Positions 9,642 to 17,826 of a DNA stretch of 64,000 nt are shown in pieces; position 1 is the first letter of the stretch, and each line of letters begins with the position of its first letter. The stretch covers positions 744,001 through 808,000 of the forward strand of contig NZ_CP095757.1 of NCBI RefSeq assembly GCF_023093535.1, in the 5' to 3' direction. The translations under genes and the position numbers were made by a program. This DNA is from Halovivax limisalsi. GTDB taxonomy: Archaea; Halobacteriota; Halobacteria; Halobacteriales; Natrialbaceae. A model generated the notes under the pieces. It was not told the origin of the DNA and ran no database searches. It saw only the letters and a list, made by a program, of their open reading frames with translations.

Positions 9642-9878
9642 CTTCTGAGAGCCGCTTATTCGCTCTCGATCGAATACCGCGGTAGTAATTGATCCCATGG
9701 CGACCGAGTCACTCACAGGTACCGAGCGTCTCCCGCGTTCGTCGTCCTTCGGACGCAACCTTGTCGATGCGTGACTCGGAACGCAAGCAGGACTGCACCG
9801 CCGCAGGTGGTCGCCGTGAATTCGGCCGAACCGGGTTCTCCAATCCGAAAATCGAGCTACGTGCGTCCCCTTCTCGAT

Positions 9879-11669
9879 TCACGACCGATCGATAGTATCG
9901 TATCCGATCATGTCGACTGCTCGCGACTCCAGGGAGAGACGGGCCGGATACCGGATATCCCGGGGTTTGTGTTCGATGTCGAACAGGTCTCCGAGTACCT
10001 CATTGGCGTGTATCTGTCTGATATCCTGCCGAAGTATCTCACTATCGGGGTCCGACAGTGGTTGACTCGTCACCGACGTATAGAGCGGTTCGATCGCGTC
10101 GACAGCGGCATCCGGGAGTACCTCCGCAATCCGCTGCGCGATCGTTTGTGTGCGATCGATCTCTCCTTCGTCCGTAATTTTTGCGTTCCGTCTCCCGGTG
10201 AACATGTCGACGTTCAAAATGTCCTCGAACAGCTGTTCGAGGACCGCTACCCGAATTCGTTCTCCGCGTCGATACGCTTCCGGGAAGGAAAGAACCGACT
10301 GACTAATCCGATACGTCGCCAGCGGTGCGAGATGGTACGTGAACTCGTTCACCGTGTTGACGTACTTCGACTGTGATTTTCCGTTCAGCAGTTGTATCGC
10401 CTCGACGAATTCGTCTAACGACAACGCGCTTTCTGCATCGACCGAGTCCCAGTACTCAGCGAGGAACGACCCCGCGTCCTCCGTAAGTGCATCCAGGTAC
10501 GCTTCCGACGCGGTGAATTCGCCGCGCAACTGATCTATTGCGGAAAATACCTCCGTGACGATTTCGCGAATCGTTATGGGAGTCCGATTTTCCATTTCCC
10601 AATAATAGGCGTTGGAGACGGTCCCGAATCCGTATCCGCTCATCGTGAGTTGGATGTCGGACGGCAGATCACTCGAGAGGGAGTCGAAGACCGAGGGTGT
10701 CGCCCCGTACATGCGATACCGGAATCCGTACTTGCGGAATTGCTCTTCGAGCGTTTTGCTCGAAAGCGGGTAGTCACCGGTCCAATCCATTCGAGAAAAT
10801 CGGAGGTCGTACCTGTCAGCGTACGCTTTCGCCACTTCGAGGTCAGCGGTTTCGGTGTTTGTGAGGTTCGAGTTCCCCACGCCGTACAGAATCGTTGGTT
10901 CGTGTCCATGGGTCAGCACGCTGGCGAGGACCATTCGGGAGTCGAGACCTCCCGTGGCCTGTATTCCTATCGCGCCGGCCCCGTTCACCACGTGTTTACA
11001 CTGCTGGGAGAGCAGTGCCGCGTGGGTTTCGACCACTTCATCGAAGGACCGGTCGTCGTAATTCCAGTCGGTCTCCGGTATCCGAGCGGGTTCGGTCGAA
11101 AGCGTTCCCGCACCCAGATCGATAACGAGTTTCTCGGTACCGAGCAGCCGGTTTACGCCCGTATAGAGCGTCTCCCTCGAAACCTCTGCAAACTCGATAG
11201 CTTTTTGAATCAGTCGGAACTGGTCGACGGTTCGCTCGTCCAGACACTGTGCGGTAATCGCGAGCGAATTTGAAACGAACCACTTCGAGTCTTCGGCGTA
11301 ATAGGTTTCGGATACGCCGTTGGGATCGGTGAAGACGGTGATCGTCTCCCCGTGCTTGACGAGGACCGTATAATGTCCGAAGCATGCTTCTCGAACGGTT
11401 TTGAGTGAGCCGTCGGTGAATAACGTATAGACGTCGCGTAACGCTGCACCGCCGAGCTTGTCCCCACAGAACAGCGTTCCGATAACCGCGACGAAATCCC
11501 CGTTCTCGAACGCACGGAAATTCTCGGTGTCGATTGCCCGCTTTTCGTACGTCGAGATGTAATGATCGCGTTCGCGTACCGTCGCATACGGTGTTAACCC
11601 CGCCGTTTCCTGTAACCCGTTCGCTCGATCGAACGCATCGGGGTCGTCCGTCAGATGAAACCTGGCCAT
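9879..11669 (-). CDS. Asparagine-synthetase-like protein lacking the N-terminal Cys
   Basis: This 596-residue protein has the AsnB layout. A degenerate class II glutamine-amidotransferase region (1-200) precedes an ATP-PPi synthetase domain with PP-loop ATGGLDSR at 238-245. The glutaminase nucleophile (Cys2 after Met) is absent because the protein begins Met-Ala-Arg, so it probably does not hydrolyse glutamine in the usual way. Such proteins may use free ammonia or another amine as nucleophile, as in beta-lactam-synthetase-like enzymes. It follows the racemase gene after 40 bases on the same strand and appears to be the last gene of a three-gene operon with the PLP enzyme. Amide formation with an amino acid made by the other two enzymes is a reasonable but untested idea. 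Confidence 0.8.
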   Translation of the reverse strand: MARFHLTDDPDAFDRANGLQETAGLTPYATVRERDHYISTYEKRAIDTENFRAFENGDFVAVIGTLFCGDKLGGAALRDVYTLFTDGSLKTVREACFGHYTVLVKHGETITVFTDPNGVSETYYAEDSKWFVSNSLAITAQCLDERTVDQFRLIQKAIEFAEVSRETLYTGVNRLLGTEKLVIDLGAGTLSTEPARIPETDWNYDDRSFDEVVETHAALLSQQCKHVVNGAGAIGIQATGGLDSRMVLASVLTHGHEPTILYGVGNSNLTNTETADLEVAKAYADRYDLRFSRMDWTGDYPLSSKTLEEQFRKYGFRYRMYGATPSVFDSLSSDLPSDIQLTMSGYGFGTVSNAYYWEMENRTPITIREIVTEVFSAIDQLRGEFTASEAYLDALTEDAGSFLAEYWDSVDAESALSLDEFVEAIQLLNGKSQSKYVNTVNEFTYHLAPLATYRISQSVLSFPEAYRRGERIRVAVLEQLFEDILNVDMFTGRRNAKITDEGEIDRTQTIAQRIAEVLPDAAVDAIEPLYTSVTSQPLSDPDSEILRQDIRQIHANEVLGDLFDIEHKPRDIRYPARLSLESRAVDMIGYDTIDRS

Positions 11670-11709
11670 AGTTCGGTATGTCCCAATCTGGATTCGCCGT
11701 TTTATCCGT

Positions 11710-12411
11710 TTACGCTTCCTGACTCTCCCTTCCGTCTCGGCCGAACCTCGATACGCATTCGATCGCCAAAATCCGCGACGAATCGTACGTGGTCGTGGAA
11801 TCGGGCACGTCGAGGACGGATAGATCCGTACACGCGATGATGAGTGAATCGACTGACTGGCGTTCGAAGTCGGCGATTATCGATTCGAACGTCGTTTGTG
11901 CGCTGTCGTGTTCTCCCTCTTTGATCGCATATATCACGTCCATCACGGCCTCCCTCGCTTCTGGCGCGATCAGTTCGACCGTCGAATCCGCGAAATAGTC
12001 CCGATAGATTCCGGCTTCGAGCACGGTCGTCGTTCCCAGGATTCCCACACTGCTCACCCCGGCCGATTCCACCGTCTCCCGAACTGCCTGAACCATATTT
12101 AGTATCTCGACGTCCACTGAAGCCGTCAGCGCGTCGTAATAATGGTGGGCGGTGTTACACGGGATCGCAATCGCGTCGACCCCCTGGGCTTCGAGGTTCC
12201 GTGCTATCGTCCGTAGTTTTGGCAACGGGCTCTCCGCCCCGTCCAAGATTGCGGCGTTCCTGTCCGGAATCGTCGGATCGTTGTACACGATCGTCGGAAT
12301 GTGCTCCTGGTCGGTTTCGGCTGGCGTCTCGTCGATCAGCGTTTCAACGAAATTGACCGTTGCCCGTGGTCCCATTCCACCGAGCACGCCGAGTACCTCG
12401 GGTTCACTCAT
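11710..12411 (-). CDS. Aspartate/glutamate racemase family protein
   Basis: This 233-residue protein has both catalytic-cysteine motifs of the cofactor-independent racemase family: PCNTAH (Cys85) and IIACTDLS (Cys194). It also has the N-terminal GGMGPRAT signature of the aspartate racemase branch. I use the ATG at 12411, not the longer in-frame start at 12540, because the protein then begins at the conserved N-terminus and overlaps the end of the PLP-enzyme gene by 8 bases. The expected reaction is L/D interconversion of aspartate, glutamate or a related acid. Its context points to providing an unusual amino acid for glycan or small-molecule synthesis. Confidence 0.88.
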   Translation of the reverse strand: MSEPEVLGVLGGMGPRATVNFVETLIDETPAETDQEHIPTIVYNDPTIPDRNAAILDGAESPLPKLRTIARNLEAQGVDAIAIPCNTAHHYYDALTASVDVEILNMVQAVRETVESAGVSSVGILGTTTVLEAGIYRDYFADSTVELIAPEAREAVMDVIYAIKEGEHDSAQTTFESIIADFERQSVDSLIIACTDLSVLDVPDSTTTYDSSRILAIECVSRFGRDGRESQEA

Positions 12412-13372
12412 CGGAGCGGTTATCGGATCCGAACAACGTTTGGAAGTATTGTTCCCCGCCGTCGCAGACGACCGCGACGACCGTCGAATCGGGTTCTTCG
12501 GCCACGATGTCGTGGCTAACGGAGAGGGCGGCGCCAGCACTCGGACCGATCAGCAGGCCGTGATCGACGGCAGCCGATCGTGCCTGCTCGAAGGCCCGGT
12601 CATCGGAGACGTTCCGAACTTCGTCGATGTACTCGAACCACATCGTCGGGAGTTCCCGTCCTTTTCCGAGTCCTTCGACCTCCGTATCGTACTCACCGTA
12701 TTCCGAACCGTCGAACGCGGCGGAGATGTTCGAATTCTCTGCGTCGACGCCGACGATGTTGACGTCGGCGTCTCGTTCTTGCGCTCGCTCTTTGATGAAC
12801 CGTGCCGCTCCGCTGAGCGTTCCGCCCGTTCCCATGGCGCAGACGAGGTGGGTCATGGTTTCGCCGGCCTGTTGCCAGATCTCCGGGCCGGTCCACCGGT
12901 AGTGCACTTCGGGATTCGCCTGGTTTTCGTACTGATTCACGAAGAACGCGTCGTGCTCGTCCACGAGATCCTTGGCCACGCTGTGATAGTGCTCGGAGTG
13001 TTCTTCGTCCACAGACGGACACAAGTGAACAGTTGCGCCGAACGCCTTCATATAGCCGATCTTCTGCTGGCTGGTCGTTTCGGGACACGTCACGTGACAC
13101 TCGAGTCCCAATCGGTTGGCGACGAACGCGACCGCCCCGGCGGTGTTACCGGAACTCGCTTCGACGACCGTATCGAAATCGTATTCTGAACTGGCCTCGA
13201 CCAGAATCCCCATTGCCACTCGGTCTTTCATCGATCGAGTCGGGTTCTCCGTTTCGAGTTTGCACAATACATTTTGATTCGTTGGACTTCGAACGAGTGG
13301 GGTATCGCCGACCAGGTCCAACAGGGGATCGTCGGCTTCGTATGGACGTGTGTCTCGCCTTGGAACGCTCAT
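12404..13372 (-). CDS. PLP-dependent cysteine-synthase-family enzyme
   Basis: This 322-residue fold-type II PLP enzyme has the lysine motif SMKDRVAM (Lys49), the phosphate/substrate loop SSGNTA at 73-78, and the PLP-phosphate loop GTGGTLSG at 181-188. The family includes O-acetylserine sulfhydrylase, cystathionine beta-synthase and SbnA, which makes precursors of diaminopropionate. No CBS domains follow. It heads an operon with an Asp/Glu racemase and an Asn-synthetase-like protein, an unusual partnership for ordinary cysteine synthesis. It may make a non-protein amino acid such as a diaminopropionate precursor, which is inference. Confidence 0.88.
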   Translation of the reverse strand: MSVPRRDTRPYEADDPLLDLVGDTPLVRSPTNQNVLCKLETENPTRSMKDRVAMGILVEASSEYDFDTVVEASSGNTAGAVAFVANRLGLECHVTCPETTSQQKIGYMKAFGATVHLCPSVDEEHSEHYHSVAKDLVDEHDAFFVNQYENQANPEVHYRWTGPEIWQQAGETMTHLVCAMGTGGTLSGAARFIKERAQERDADVNIVGVDAENSNISAAFDGSEYGEYDTEVEGLGKGRELPTMWFEYIDEVRNVSDDRAFEQARSAAVDHGLLIGPSAGAALSVSHDIVAEEPDSTVVAVVCDGGEQYFQTLFGSDNRSDE

Positions 13373-13506
13373 CGGTGTTCCATCCCATGCATTTCGTCGG
13401 TATCGGTTTTACGCCTGTCGTCCATCTTCTCCTACACCTCGGCGCAATCGGTACCGGTCGCGATATCGATTTGCTGCGCCGGGACCCGACTCTGTACGTC
13501 GCTCAT

Positions 13507-14189
13507 CACTGTGTTTTCTCCTTCGGTGAGAGCGTATTAAGCATTCGGGCAACCGTGATCAGCGCTGTTCAGATACGGACGAGTGTGCTCTCTTCCTGCG
13601 ACCGGTTCGAACGCCACTCGCCCGATAAGGCTCTGCTCACGGCCCAAAGCGGCCCCCTCACGGGCGGTCCCGGTTTCTGATATACGAAGGCAGTCTCGAA
13701 CTACTCGCACCGCTCGCGGAACAGACCGTTCAGCGCTGCCCGCGACTCGCGCTGTCGTTCGAAAGATCGGCGGTCGTTCGTGACCGATCGAATCGGAGAT
13801 CCCCAGTGCCGCCGGAGCTTTCGCCTGTTGACGAACGGTGCTCGCCCCGTTCGAGCCACCGCCCGTGTTGCTTCGTCCTGCGGTCCCGTTTTCGACGGTT
13901 CATCTTCCCGACGTTCGCTCCACGTCGTTGCCTCGTGACGGTCATTTCGACAGCCCTGGCAACCCACGTCCCGTCGTACCACGGTCCCGTATCGCCGTCG
14001 TCGCTTCGTGTGTCTCTCGACACCCGCGCGATTTCGATCCCGCACGGTGACCGTGTGGACGAACGGTATGGTTGCGCCAGGACTGTGTTGGCAACGCAAC
14101 CACCCTGACCGTCGTGGCGCACGGCGACTCGATCGAATCGGCCAATTGGCTGGGCGTAACTATCTCAGATGCCACATGCCTCTGGACAT
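13507..14189. other. Gene-poor stretch with degraded sequence (R1)
   Basis: No believable gene is present. Parts of 13920-14165 resemble 16975-17205 upstream of the HepT/MntA operon. Examples are GACGGTCATTTCGACAGCCC against GACGATCATTTCGACGTCCC, and ATCGGCCAATTGGCTGGGCG against ATCGGGCAATTGGTCTGGGC. The stretch is therefore probably a decayed duplicate of a toxin-antitoxin flank. Confidence 0.4.
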
Positions 14190-14265
14190 CACCGCATCGC
14201 CAGCCCGTCGACGTGCGTGAGCCGACAGCCGCAGGGTCGCGCGGAGTGGGTGCGGGCCGGTGGAC
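14190..14265 (-). pseudogene. Relic of twin Cys-rich gene B (copy 0)
   Basis: The segment matches the 3' half of gene B at 20432-20620 (core GTGAGCCGACAGCCGCAGGG), but internal deletions destroy the frame and the PCGC motif. It lies directly left of the VapBC pair. Copies of the same gene end also abut the other toxin-antitoxin cassettes. Confidence 0.55.
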
Positions 14266-14322
14266 GTGACGTCGGTGATCGATCGGCTACGCGCACCCAA
14301 ACAGCGTACATCGAGGCACAAC

Positions 14323-14352
14323 CTCTAATAGCCTTTGTGCAGAACCTGCACA
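14323..14352 (+). promoter_or_regulatory. VapB promoter with perfect inverted-repeat operator
   Basis: A TATA-like CTCTAATA (14323-14330) is followed by TGTGCAGAACCTGCACA at 14336-14352, a perfect 7-3-7 palindrome ending four bases before the vapB ATG. The palindrome sits where transcription should start, the classic place for an autorepressing antitoxin to bind. Confidence 0.7.
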
Positions 14353-14356
14353 TACT

Positions 14357-14716
14357 ATGAGTGCCGCCGACGAACCCCGACGCGTCCACTTCCAGTCCCC
14401 GGAGTATCTCGTGGAGCGACTCGATGCGATCGCCGACCTCTACGACGCGGATCGTACCGATCTCCTCGTCGAGGCGATCCGCGAGTACCTCGAAACAACG
14501 GCGGAGAGCGAGAGGTTTCAGGAACTGGTCGCGACGAAGTACTACGACGACCAGCTGGAGTTCGAGACGGTCAAACGACTCGTCGGGGCCGAGACCGCCC
14601 AGCGGCTTCGGCTCCTCAAAGCGGATCTCGAGGACGAACCCCTCGATCTCTCCGCGCCCGATGCGGACGCCGACATCTACGCGTCCGAGCCGTCCGGTGC
14701 CGACGACGAGCGATGA
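14357..14716 (+). CDS. vapB: VapB-like antitoxin (ribbon-helix-helix N-terminus)
   Basis: This 119-residue acidic protein starts with a short beta strand (RRVHFQSPEYLVERLDAIA) and two helices typical of ribbon-helix-helix DNA-binding antitoxins. A charged C-terminal tail follows, as expected for a toxin-neutralising region. Its TGA overlaps the ATG of the PIN toxin gene, so the two are translationally coupled. A palindrome immediately upstream suggests autoregulation. The RHH assignment is from the pattern of the first 45 residues; no longer family name is certain. Confidence 0.8.
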   Translation: MSAADEPRRVHFQSPEYLVERLDAIADLYDADRTDLLVEAIREYLETTAESERFQELVATKYYDDQLEFETVKRLVGAETAQRLRLLKADLEDEPLDLSAPDADADIYASEPSGADDER

Positions 14717-15282
14717 GCCAGGGGCGCCTTCGAACGACCGTCGCCGATACGAGCGCGCTCGTCAGTCTCGCCGTCCCCCGCGTCGACGCCGACTACGATA
14801 CCGAGTCAGCTCCGGACCCGCTCGGGTACCTCCTCACCTCCGGTACCGTAACGGTACCGCCGACTGTCGTCTCGGAACTGCGGACAATCGCGCAGTACGA
14901 CGACATCCACGGCGACGCAGCCGGGACCGTCCTCTCCGCGCGCGACCACTACACGGTCGACGACCCGTACGAGCGCCCGGAACCGCCCGATTCGCGACCG
15001 ACGTTCGGCCTCGACGACGGAGAGACGGACGGGATCGTGCTCGCGAACGCGCTCGACGTCGACGGCTTCCTCACCGACGAGTTTGGCGGCACGAACTTCG
15101 CGCTCGTCCACGCCGCACTCCAGGGGCCACGCATCGTCCCGACACCGCGCCTCCTCCGAGACTACGCTCGAAACGACCACGTGACGGACGAGGCGGCCCG
15201 CACCCTCATTACGGCGATTGGAACCCACCGGAGCTGGGACAACAGTCCCTACGTTTCTCAAATCCTCGCGAGACTCGAGTGA
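14713..15282 (+). CDS. vapC: PIN-domain toxin (VapC-like)
   Basis: This 189-residue protein carries the spaced acidic residues of PIN ribonucleases: Asp in VADTSAL (residue 12), Glu in VVSELRT, Asp in LDDGETDGIVLA, and Asp in FLTDEFG. The expected activity is Mg-dependent RNA cleavage, held in check by the upstream antitoxin. It is somewhat longer than a minimal VapC. The start ATG overlaps the antitoxin stop (ATGA). Confidence 0.87.
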   Translation: MSQGRLRTTVADTSALVSLAVPRVDADYDTESAPDPLGYLLTSGTVTVPPTVVSELRTIAQYDDIHGDAAGTVLSARDHYTVDDPYERPEPPDSRPTFGLDDGETDGIVLANALDVDGFLTDEFGGTNFALVHAALQGPRIVPTPRLLRDYARNDHVTDEAARTLITAIGTHRSWDNSPYVSQILARLE

Positions 15283-15430
15283 CGAGAGACGCGACCCCAG
15301 TGGCTGTCACTCGGTCAGGGTCGACGGGTTGGGCCCGTCACCCCGACATCGTTACTCGCACGCCGGCGACCGAGGCGATTGTATACCACTATATCGATCG
15401 TAGGCGATTTCGCGGTCTCGATCGGAGTCG

Positions 15431-15609
15431 CTAGTCCATCGCCCGCACGTCGACGAGCGTGAGCCGACAGCCGCAGGGGCTGGCGCTGTGGGTGTGCGGA
15501 CCCGTGGAGGTGACGGCGGCGATCGGGGTCTCGCAATAGGGACACAGCGGGAGGTCCCCTCGGCGGCATCCGTGGGGTCGGCAGACTCGGTGACGTCGGC
15601 GTCGGTCAT
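15431..15609 (-). pseudogene. Twin Cys-rich gene B, copy 1 (frameshifted)
   Basis: The first 18 codons match intact gene B at 20432-20620, but one base is missing near 15552-15555 (GGGAGGTCC against GGGAGGGTCC), which throws the CPYC...PCGC part out of frame. Bases 15449-15554 are otherwise identical to 20456-20561 apart from one A/G difference, so the lesion is recent. The ATG overlaps the gene A stop. Confidence 0.75.
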
Positions 15610-15848
15610 TGCGAGGCCACCAGGTCCACGACGTCGTGATCGGAGAGCGGACAGCCGCAGGGATCGGCGTTGTGATGGTTCGGACCGTCGGTCCAGATCG
15701 TGATGATCGGTTCGCGGCAGGAGGGACACGGCGGGTACGTCGAGCGTTTGATCAGGCCGTTTCTGTAGGGTTCGGTCGGCGGGGCCGGGTCGAGGGTGAT
15801 GGATGTCCGATCAGGCAGAGAGGTAGCCGATCGACTGTGTTGCCACAT
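15606..15848 (-). CDS. Twin Cys-rich gene A, copy 1 (5' end replaced)
   Basis: The C-terminal 60 residues are intact and contain CPSCREP, then GPNHH and PCGCPL, a four-Cys/His pattern that looks zinc-binding. The start is uncertain. Upstream the frame runs through a sequence that, in another frame, encodes the last 28 residues of a MazF-like toxin, so this copy was fused to a foreign 5' end. The ATG at 15848 (Met-Trp-Gln-His) is the nearest candidate. The protein may not be expressed. Function is unknown; see the intact copy at 20617-21072. Confidence 0.5.
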   Translation of the reverse strand: MWQHSRSATSLPDRTSITLDPAPPTEPYRNGLIKRSTYPPCPSCREPIITIWTDGPNHHNADPCGCPLSDHDVVDLVASQ

Positions 15849-15903
15849 CTTCGATACGTGTATCGACGAGCCTCGTGAGACGGTATTCAATCGAATGGGC
15901 TGC
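15812..15903 (-). pseudogene. 3' relic of a MazF/PemK toxin gene
   Basis: Reading leftward, this segment encodes a tail ending LVDTRIEDVATQSIGYLSA and a TGA. That is nearly identical to the C-terminus of the intact MazF-like toxin at 19568-19909. The rest of the toxin is gone and HepT/MntA genes now lie upstream. The join to gene A is the same as in copy 2. Confidence 0.7.
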
Positions 15904-15944
15904 TCGTTACAAACCGCCACCGCCTAGGGCGCTTACTCGCAGGA

Positions 15945-16409
15945 TTAGTCTTCGATCGCATCGTCGAGATAGGACTCGACCGCCTCGGCGAACCCAACGA
16001 ACCGATCGAGACCGGTTTGTAACGCATCGTAGACGATATCATCGTTGATTACCGGGCCGTACGTGTGCGCCAGGACGTCCCGAAACCCGACCGCGTCGCG
16101 TAACTGCTGTGCGAGGTCTTCTTCGATTATATCACGTTGTTCGAGCCCCGCGATCGTATCCTTTCTCCGACCGGGAACCGAAGTGCCTTCGGCTGCGAGG
16201 ATCGTCTCGGCGACGTCGACGGTTGCGGCGATCAATTTCTCGAACTTCCGTTCGACGGCCTCGCGCTGTTCGAGCGCCTCGTCCGCACAGTACTCCGATC
16301 GCGAGAGTTTCTGGTACCGCTCGAGACCGGACACGTTCCGCTCGATGTCTTCTATCGCATCGGCGATTCGGGTGGCTCGCTCCGCCGACAGGCCATCGTC
16401 GTCACTCAT
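15945..16409 (-). CDS. hepT: HepT-type HEPN toxin
   Basis: This 154-residue helical protein has the HEPN ribonuclease motif RX4HXY (RDVLAHTY, Arg110, His115, Tyr117). It belongs with the MNT-domain partner encoded just upstream. In characterised pairs HepT cleaves tRNA and is silenced when MntA adds AMP to the Tyr of the motif; that Tyr is present here. I use the ATG at 16409, which overlaps the mntA stop, in place of a longer in-frame start at 16496. Confidence 0.9.
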   Translation of the reverse strand: MSDDDGLSAERATRIADAIEDIERNVSGLERYQKLSRSEYCADEALEQREAVERKFEKLIAATVDVAETILAAEGTSVPGRRKDTIAGLEQRDIIEEDLAQQLRDAVGFRDVLAHTYGPVINDDIVYDALQTGLDRFVGFAEAVESYLDDAIED

Positions 16410-16834
16410 CCGACCGTGCCATCCTGCAGTCGTTCGACTGCCGCTCGCACCCGCTCGCGAGCGTTCGTCACCGACGGCGCCTCGCCGGCGTAGCACTCCG
16501 CTAACTCGGCCTTTCGGGACTCGGTGCCACGAATCAGGCGTCCCTCGTCGAACGCAACGCTGGCGAACCGCGGTTCCATCGCATGGACGTCGACCACGTC
16601 GACGGGGATCGAGAGCGTCGCTTCGAGCGCCGTCTGCAGTCGCAGATACCGCTCACTGTAGCCGTCGTCCGTCGGCCGAACGGTATCGAACTCGATCGCG
16701 ACGTCCAGATCGCTCTCCTCGTCCATCGTTCCTCGGGCACCCGATCCGAACACCATCGCGAATGACACGCCGTGCTCGCCGAGGACGCGTTCTAGCACCT
16801 CGATCGTCTCCCCGTCGAGGCCGGACCCGTGCAT
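16406..16834 (-). CDS. mntA: MntA-type minimal nucleotidyltransferase antitoxin
   Basis: This 142-residue protein has the nucleotidyltransferase signature GSX10DXD (Gly30-Ser31, Asp42, Asp44) and a later VDVVDV strand supplying the third acidic residue. Family members AMPylate HepT and so act as antitoxins. The ATG at 16834 starts directly at the conserved N-terminus; the longer open frame to 17152 has no homologous content. It overlaps hepT by ATGA. Confidence 0.9.
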   Translation of the reverse strand: MHGSGLDGETIEVLERVLGEHGVSFAMVFGSGARGTMDEESDLDVAIEFDTVRPTDDGYSERYLRLQTALEATLSIPVDVVDVHAMEPRFASVAFDEGRLIRGTESRKAELAECYAGEAPSVTNARERVRAAVERLQDGTVG

Positions 16835-17220
16835 GGATGACAGTTTATCGCGACACCACAAAGATGTATCTCCCCCAGAAAGCCATCTGCGTTCGGCGGT
16901 TCCCTGCCCGCCGACGCTCAAACTGGAGCGACCGTATCGTCGATCGGTGCGAGCGCGTACGTCTGGACGGTCCCATGTCGTGACGATCATTTCGACGTCC
17001 CTGGCGCTCTTCCCCCGCGATGGCCGATTTGCGCCGTCGGTGGGCCCGTTTCTCGACGAACGAGCGATTTCAGTCGTCCGTATCCGGCGACCGTGGGCGG
17101 ACGGATTCGATCGCTTCAGTGGGCCACCGTAACCCGCTGACCGACGTGGCACACAGCGATTCCAACGAACACGAATCGGGCAATTGGTCTGGGCGGACTG
17201 GTTGTCGGACTACGCCCCTC

Positions 17221-17260
17221 GCATCCCCTGCACGTAGACGAGTGTGAGCCGACACCTCCG
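17221..17260 (-). pseudogene. Relic of twin Cys-rich gene B (copy 4)
   Basis: A short match to the last codons of gene B and the sequence just after it (CATCCCCTGCACGT, then GACGAG/GTGAGCCGACA with substitutions). No reading frame survives. It lies between HepT/MntA and the UPF0175/PIN pair. Confidence 0.45.
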
Positions 17261-17505
17261 TTGCCAGGCCCGCTTCTCGAGGAACCCGCCATCCGACTCG
17301 CCGTCATCGCAGTCGATCGGATCGAGAATCAGTCTCGGCTGGATCGATCACGGCCGGCAGTTCGCACCGAAGTGGCCTCTCGAGGACGGACGGGCGCGGA
17401 CCGATTGGCCCGTCTCTCCTGGATGCCAGACACGATCGTGTCGTGGGTAGTTGCGCGTCGCTCCTGACCGCTATCGTCCGGGCGCCGGCGTACAGCACCG
17501 AAGCG

Positions 17506-17532
17506 TTTGTATACGATGCATATTTTGTATAC
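17506..17532 (+). promoter_or_regulatory. Paired TTTGTATAC operator at antitoxin promoter
   Basis: Two copies of TTTGTATAC (17506-17514 and 17524-17532), 18 bases apart start to start, end three bases before the antitoxin ATG. Each contains the palindrome GTATAC, and an AT-rich TATA-like segment lies between them. The spacing suits two repressor dimers on one face of the helix. Confidence 0.6.
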
Positions 17533-17535
17533 ACC

Positions 17536-17826
17536 ATGGGAACGATCTCGGCGCGCGTGCCCGACGAGTTGGAGGACGAACTCGACGCGTATCTCCAGGA
17601 CGAGAACCTCGACCGGAGTACGGCCGTTCGGAAGCTTCTCTCCGAGCGACTCGAGGAATGGCGTCGCGAACGAGCACTGGATCAACTCGCGGCCGGGACC
17701 ATCACGTTTACCAGGGCGGCCGAGTTGGCAGAGATGTCCGTCTGGGACTTCGCGCAACTCGCCAACGAGCGTGACGTGACCTGGGTAGGGGGCGATCACG
17801 TCGACGAGGATCTCGAGGCGCTGTGA
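17536..17826 (+). CDS. UPF0175-family antitoxin
   Basis: This 96-residue protein has a ribbon-helix-helix-like start (SARVPDELEDELDAYL) followed by the UPF0175 pattern ALDQLAAGTITFTRAAELA and the DFAQLANE helix. UPF0175 proteins are partners of PIN/DUF3368 toxins. It ends directly against the toxin ATG (TGA then ATG, no gap), so it is co-translated. The start at 17536 was chosen over 17443 because the operator and TATA lie just upstream and homology begins there. Confidence 0.87.
   Translation: MGTISARVPDELEDELDAYLQDENLDRSTAVRKLLSERLEEWRRERALDQLAAGTITFTRAAELAEMSVWDFAQLANERDVTWVGGDHVDEDLEAL

Larger units (their letters stand above)
16835..17535. other. Gene-poor stretch with decayed repeats (R2)
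   Basis: About 700 bases carry no intact gene. The segment 16975-17205 resembles R1 (13920-14165). Bases 17221-17260 (CACGTAGACGAGTGTGAGCC, then GACACCTCC) are a further decayed copy of the gene B end. The remainder shows nothing identifiable. Confidence 0.45.

Noticed and set aside
13381-13506. Leftward 45-codon frame before the PLP enzyme with an in-frame TAG, ending in ATGA overlap (possible TAG recoding)
   Set aside because: Composition is unremarkable, no family is recognised, and a single in-frame TAG in a short frame is expected by chance. There is no sign of a pyrrolysine system in the window.
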